Part shown: in pieces, positions 60,745 to 64,000 of the stretch
Layout: every line of letters begins with the position of its first letter
How positions within the stretch are numbered: the first letter of the stretch is position 1
NCBI RefSeq assembly: GCF_000422745.1
Contig: NZ_AUGQ01000002.1
Location: forward strand, 248,001 to 312,000
Reading direction: 5' to 3'
From: Microbacterium gubbeenense DSM 15944
GTDB lineage: Bacteria; Actinomycetota; Actinomycetes; Actinomycetales; Microbacteriaceae
Length of the DNA stretch: 64,000 bases
Position numbers and translations under genes: made by a program
The notes under the pieces: model-generated
Told to the model about the DNA's origin: nothing
Databases searched by the model: none
What the model saw: the letters and a program-made list of their open reading frames with translations, nothing else

Positions 60745-61677
60745 TTAGAGAACTCGAGTGAGGCGGACGTCGCCTGCAGGAAGGTCGTCGGGCGACGCGA
60801 GGCGCGTGCCCGGCAGGGAGGCGGTGGCGGATCCGTGGCGCACGGCGCTCACGAGAGCCGCCCCCGGTTCGGATCCCGCGACGTGCGCGTGGAGGTAGCC
60901 GGCGAGCGAGCTGTCGCCCGCGCCGACGGTCGAGCGCACGCGCACGTTCGGAGGGATCGTCGCGTGCAGAACGGTCGACGCGTCGACGAAGAGCGCGCCT
61001 GCGCCGCCGAGCGTGACGAGCGCGGATCCGACCTTCGCCGGCACGAGGGCGCGCGCGATGCGCGAGACCTCCTCGAGATCGGAGGTGACGGCCACGCCCG
61101 CGAGCTCGGCGAGCTCGATCTCGTTGGGCTTGATGAGGTCGGGATGACCGTGTGCCACGGCGCGGGTCAGGGCCTCCCCCGACGCGTCGACAGCGATCAG
61201 CGGCGGATGAGAAAGCCGCGAGCGCACGGCCTCGATCACGCGCACGTAGAAATCGTCTCCGGCACCGGGCGGGAGGGATCCGCACAGCGCGAGCCAGGAC
61301 GCCCCCTCGCTCGCCGCCACCACCGCGTCGATGAGCTCTTCCGCGGTGTCCGGCGCGAGGCGCGGCCCCGGCAGGTTGAGCTTGGTGGTCACGCCGTGAG
61401 GATCCGTGATCGTGAGGTTTGCGCGCGCACTGCCCGTGATCGGGACCACCGTGTGGTCGATCCTCCCGAGGAGCGCAGCATACGGATCCGCCGGATCGAG
61501 CGGCAGCACGGCGCGCACGTCGTCGCCCGCGGCGGCGAGCACGCGCGCGACGTTCACGCCCTTGCCGGCCGCGTCCTCGCGGATCGCGGCGGCGGCCTGC
61601 ACGTCGCCGACGACCAGGGCCGCGGGAAGCTCGACCGTGCGATCGAGCGCCGGGTTCGCGGTGAGGGTGACGATCAT
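60745..61677 (-). CDS. fruK: 1-Phosphofructokinase
   Basis: FruK phosphorylates fructose-1-phosphate to fructose-1,6-bisphosphate. The 310-residue PfkB-family kinase starts MIVTLTANPALDRTVEL, has the AAGKGVNVARVLAAAG substrate loop, KPNEIELAEL, VTLGGAGALFVD and the anion-hole signature STVGAGDSSLAGYL with the catalytic Asp. Its ATG overlaps the fruR stop by four bases. Confidence 0.95.
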   Translation of the reverse strand: MIVTLTANPALDRTVELPAALVVGDVQAAAAIREDAAGKGVNVARVLAAAGDDVRAVLPLDPADPYAALLGRIDHTVVPITGSARANLTITDPHGVTTKLNLPGPRLAPDTAEELIDAVVAASEGASWLALCGSLPPGAGDDFYVRVIEAVRSRLSHPPLIAVDASGEALTRAVAHGHPDLIKPNEIELAELAGVAVTSDLEEVSRIARALVPAKVGSALVTLGGAGALFVDASTVLHATIPPNVRVRSTVGAGDSSLAGYLHAHVAGSEPGAALVSAVRHGSATASLPGTRLASPDDLPAGDVRLTRVL

Positions 61678-62453
61678 CGGGTCCACACCTCCACGTCGTT
61701 GTCGGCGAGGGCTGCGGCGAGCGCCGGATCGGGCTCCGCGTCCGTCACGAGCACGTCGATCTCGTCGAGCCGCGCGAAGCGGGTGAGCGATTCGCCGCCC
61801 AGCTTCGAGGAGTCGACGAGCGCGATCACCCGGCGCGCGGATCGGACCATCGCCTTCTTCACGGCGGCCTCCTCCGCGTCGGGCGTGCTGAGGCCGAAGT
61901 CGGCCGAGAGCGCGTTCGCGCCGACGAACGAGACGTCGGGGCGCAGCGCCTCGATCTGCCGCACCGTGTCGATTCCGACGGCGGCACCGGTCACCGACCG
62001 CACGCGGCCGCCGAGCACCGACAGCTCGATCCCCTCGCGGCCCGCGAGAGCGGCGGCGTGCGAGACGGCGTTCGTGACGACCGTCGTTCGGCCGCCGCCG
62101 ATGCGCCCGAGCAGCGGATCCACGAGCGCGCCGGTCGTCGTGCCCGCGTCGAGCAGCACGGATCCGGTGAACCCCGCGGGGATCGCGAGCGCGGCGCGCT
62201 CGGCGATCCATCGCTTCTCGGATCCGCGGTGCGCGAGCCGCTCGCCGACGCCGCGCTCGACGAGGCTCGCGCGTCCGGCCGCGATGGCACCGCCGTGCAC
62301 GCGGCGGAGCGCGCCCGATTCCTCGAGGGCCTGCAGGTCGCGGCGCACGGTCTCGGTCGTGATGTCGAACTGCGCGGCGAGGTCGCGCACGGAGACCCGC
62401 CCCGCATCGCGGACGGCGCGCGCGATGAGATCCAGCCGCTCTGCCTGATACAT
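61674..62453 (-). CDS. fruR: DeoR-family fructose operon repressor
   Basis: The 259-residue protein has a DeoR helix-turn-helix (RLDLIARAVRDAGRVSVRDLAAQFDITTETVRRDL, about residues 5-40) and a sugar-phosphate-sensing domain with SVLLDAGTTTGAL, the VTNAVSHAAALA loop and VDSSKLGGESLTRFA. Fructose-1-phosphate is the expected inducer. ATG 62453 lies 7 bases after TAACGT on the minus strand, with a TTGTTT -35 17 bases further. Without any ribosome site the transcript should be leaderless. The family regulates its own operon, here fruR-fruK-fruA. Confidence 0.92.
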   Translation of the reverse strand: MYQAERLDLIARAVRDAGRVSVRDLAAQFDITTETVRRDLQALEESGALRRVHGGAIAAGRASLVERGVGERLAHRGSEKRWIAERAALAIPAGFTGSVLLDAGTTTGALVDPLLGRIGGGRTTVVTNAVSHAAALAGREGIELSVLGGRVRSVTGAAVGIDTVRQIEALRPDVSFVGANALSADFGLSTPDAEEAAVKKAMVRSARRVIALVDSSKLGGESLTRFARLDEIDVLVTDAEPDPALAAALADNDVEVWTR

Positions 62454-62460
62454 AAACCAG

Positions 62461-62491
62461 ACGTTACAACATGATCCCAACCAAAACAACA
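62461..62491 (-). promoter_or_regulatory. fruR-fruK-fruA promoter and operator
   Basis: On the minus strand TTGTTT (62484-62489) and TAACGT (62461-62466) are spaced by 17 bases, and the transcription start falls on the fruR ATG. Two copies of ACAACA, at 62466-62471 and 62486-62491, are 20 bases apart, two helical turns, and overlap both promoter boxes. They fit direct-repeat binding by a DeoR-type regulator. Confidence 0.7.
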
Positions 62492-62500
62492 CTCATGCGC

Positions 62501-62540
62501 AGAAAAGCGCCCTCCGCCGGATGACGGAGGGCGCTTTTCT
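62501..62540 (-). terminator. Terminator of ccsB
   Basis: AGAAAAGCGCCCTCCG (62501-62516) pairs perfectly with 62525-62540 around an 8-base loop, 9 bases from the ccsB stop. T-rich ends on both strands make it efficient. It also shields the fru promoter from read-through. Confidence 0.85.
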
Positions 62541-62549
62541 ACGACTCGA

Positions 62550-63539
62550 TCAGCTGATGCCGGAGTACGCGTGCAGGCCGTCGAAGAACAGGTTCACGAT
62601 CGTGAAGTTGAACAGCACGGCGGCGAAGCCGACGATCGCGAGCCACGCGGAGCGCACGCCGCGCCACCCGCGCGTCGCCCGTGCGTGGATGTACCCGGCG
62701 TAGAGCACCCAGATGATGAAGGTCCAGACTTCCTTCGTGTCGAAGCCCCAGTACCGTCCCCAGGCGTCCTGCGCCCAGATCGCGCCCGCGATGAGAGTGA
62801 AGGTCCAGAAGATGAAGCCGATGATCGTCACGCGATACGCGAGCGACTCGAGGTCCTCCGCCTTCGGGATCGTGCGCAGGAGGCTCTTCTTCTCCGCGTG
62901 CTCCGGATCCTCGCGCACCCGGCGCTCGCGCCTCGTCTGCAGCAGCTGCAGCACGCTGAGCGCGAAGGCGAGCGCGAGGAACGCGGTCGCGAGCGACGCG
63001 ACGAAGACGTGGATCACGAGCCAGGTCGACTTCAGCGGATCCGACAGCGGCGTGATCTGCACGTAGATCGCCGGGAGTGACGCGGCACCGAGCAGGATCG
63101 TCACGAGCCCGGTCATGAAGGCGCCCACGTATCGCAGGTCCTTCCAGAACAGCACGCCGAGATACACGGCGGTGAACAGCACGGTCGCCGTCATCGCGAA
63201 CTCGTACATGTTCGACCACGGCACGCGCCCGGCGCCGATGCCGCGCAGCACGGTGGCGGCGAGGTGCAGCAGGAACGCGATCCACGTGAGGGTCGTCGCG
63301 ATGCGCCCCATCACGTTGTTCGTGTGCGGAACCGGCTGTCCGGCGTCAGCGCCCGATGCCGGCGACGAGCCGGATCCGCCTGCCATCACGAGCTCGCGAT
63401 CCTTCTGCCGGATCGACTCGTCCGACCGCTTGGCGAGGTCGACCGCATAGCAGATGAACGCCAGCGCGTAGACGGCGATCGCTGTCCAGAGCGAGATGAC
63501 GGACCACGTGTCGAACATGAGTGCGTTATCGGAGGGCAT
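62550..63539 (-). CDS. ccsB: Cytochrome c biogenesis protein CcsB (ResC-type)
   Basis: CcsB with ResB exports or presents heme for covalent attachment to cytochromes c outside the membrane (system II). The 329-residue protein has about eight helices, the heme-handling motif WGRYWGFDTKEVWTF near residue 257, and conserved histidines in VIHVFVASLAT and YIHARATRGW. The usual WGxxWxWD motif has Phe where a Trp is expected. An insert with GGSGSSPASGADAGQP sits in a loop after the first helix. resB lies 10 bases upstream on the same strand. Confidence 0.93.
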   Translation of the reverse strand: MPSDNALMFDTWSVISLWTAIAVYALAFICYAVDLAKRSDESIRQKDRELVMAGGSGSSPASGADAGQPVPHTNNVMGRIATTLTWIAFLLHLAATVLRGIGAGRVPWSNMYEFAMTATVLFTAVYLGVLFWKDLRYVGAFMTGLVTILLGAASLPAIYVQITPLSDPLKSTWLVIHVFVASLATAFLALAFALSVLQLLQTRRERRVREDPEHAEKKSLLRTIPKAEDLESLAYRVTIIGFIFWTFTLIAGAIWAQDAWGRYWGFDTKEVWTFIIWVLYAGYIHARATRGWRGVRSAWLAIVGFAAVLFNFTIVNLFFDGLHAYSGIS

Positions 63540-63549
63540 GATATCGATT

Positions 63550-64000
63550 CTAAGAAGTCAGGTCGGATTTATGGCCGTCGGCGAGATCGTCGACGGCGCG
63601 ACGGATTGCGGGATCCTCGCCGCGCGCGAGCCCCGCGTATTCGATGCGCACGCCGTCGTCGGTGGGCGTAACCTTCACCCAGAGGCGTCGGCGCGGAACG
63701 AGCAGACCGGTGATGAGGCCGGCGACGATGAGGATCGCGAAGCCCAGCACCCAGATCTTCGAGGCGTCGTGGTGCACCTGCAGCGAGACGAAGCGCTTGA
63801 CGGATTCGGTCGCGCCGATCTCGGAGACATCGGCTTCTTCCGGCGTCTCATCCTCGAACGTGATGGATCCGCGGTCGCCGGGCAGATCGACGGTCTCGCC
63901 GGGCGCGAGCTCCAGCGACGTGAGCTCCGAATCGGGCCCCGCGATCTCCTCCATGCCGCTCGGGTCGAGCGTGTACACGGATCGCGGGGTGCCGTCGTCG
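63550..64000 (-). CDS. resB: ResB-family cytochrome c biogenesis protein, 5' end missing
   Basis: ResB works with CcsB in system II cytochrome c maturation. Only the C-terminal 150 residues or so are visible: an external region with RSVYTLDPSGMEEIAG and LAPGETVDLP, the SVKRFVSLQVHHDASKIWVLGF segment with paired histidines, one membrane helix (AILIVAGLITGLLV) and a cytoplasmic tail with RRRLWVKVTPTDDGVRIEYAGLARG. The start lies outside the window. The stop is 10 bases from the ccsB start, so the two are one operon. Confidence 0.93.
   Translation of the reverse strand, partial: DDGTPRSVYTLDPSGMEEIAGPDSELTSLELAPGETVDLPGDRGSITFEDETPEEADVSEIGATESVKRFVSLQVHHDASKIWVLGFAILIVAGLITGLLVPRRRLWVKVTPTDDGVRIEYAGLARGEDPAIRRAVDDLADGHKSDLTS

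Noticed and set aside
58592..60748. 718-codon plus-strand frame opposite fruA
   Set aside because: Extremely Arg/Glu/Asp/His-rich with no fold-like pattern, exactly antisense to a complete PTS EIIABC gene.

Overview
The window reads as a chromosome segment of a high-GC actinobacterium of the family Microbacteriaceae, most likely Microbacterium or a close relative. Reasons: strong G/C third-position bias, GTG/TTG starts, ectABC without ectD, a menaquinone (not ubiquinone) gene set, an FprA-type ferredoxin reductase, the rplM-rpsI-glmM-(ppx/coaA)-glmS neighbourhood, and many starts that directly follow a TAnnnT -10 box (leaderless style). No rRNA, tRNA, IS element, CRISPR array or prophage gene was recognised. 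The genes are densely packed and most intergenic gaps are under 150 bases.

Layout. 1-5.4 kb: 3'-truncated glmS, a talarate/galactarate dehydratase-like enolase with its FadR-type regulator, coaA and an exopolyphosphatase. 5.4-8.7 kb: glmM, rpsI, rplM and a HAD phosphatase. 8.7-14.6 kb: a LacI regulator divergent from a RhaS-like sugar ABC transporter (ATPase, two permeases, binding lipoprotein). 14.7-19.7 kb: an uncharacterised sugar catabolic operon (Gfo/Idh/MocA oxidoreductase, DUF993 TIM-barrel protein, sugar isomerase/epimerase), then a second LacI regulator and a ThuA-like protein. 19.7-23.3 kb: an EEP-family nuclease/phosphatase, truA, the mtn-luxS S-adenosylhomocysteine recycling pair, yajQ, and a tiny membrane-protein gene interrupted by an in-frame TGA.

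24-29 kb: HAD phosphatase, phnD-phnC-phnE-phnE and an RpiR/SIS regulator, with no C-P lyase or phosphonatase nearby. 29.2-31.5 kb: ectABC for ectoine synthesis. 31.6-33.2 kb: a DEAD-box RNA helicase with a structured leader. 33.3-51.2 kb: a menaquinone region (fprA, polyprenyl diphosphate synthase, menG, menF, menD, menA, menE, menB, menC) into which a GntR-controlled EhuBCDA-like ectoine/polar amino acid importer and several small genes are inserted. 51.2-57.2 kb: a TetR gene with two tandem operators controlling an MMPL exporter that carries a degenerate ABC-ATPase-like tail, plus a YhgE/Pip protein with a long seven-residue repeat. 57.2-62.5 kb: a flavin-dependent monooxygenase and the fructose PTS operon fruR-fruK-fruA. 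62.5-64 kb: cytochrome c biogenesis ccsB and a 5'-truncated resB.

Working together, the menaquinone, cytochrome c maturation and FprA genes serve respiration. ectABC plus the Ehu-like importer serve osmoprotection. Four regulated uptake or catabolic modules (galactarate-like, RhaS-like sugar, Gfo/DUF993 sugar, fructose) indicate a plant- or soil-litter carbohydrate lifestyle. The most unusual signals are the pervasive GGATCC hexamer, the Gfo/DUF993/epimerase operon, the MMPL-pseudo-ABC fusion, the 10-codon coupled ORF under an iron-box-like site, and the TGA-interrupted small gene.
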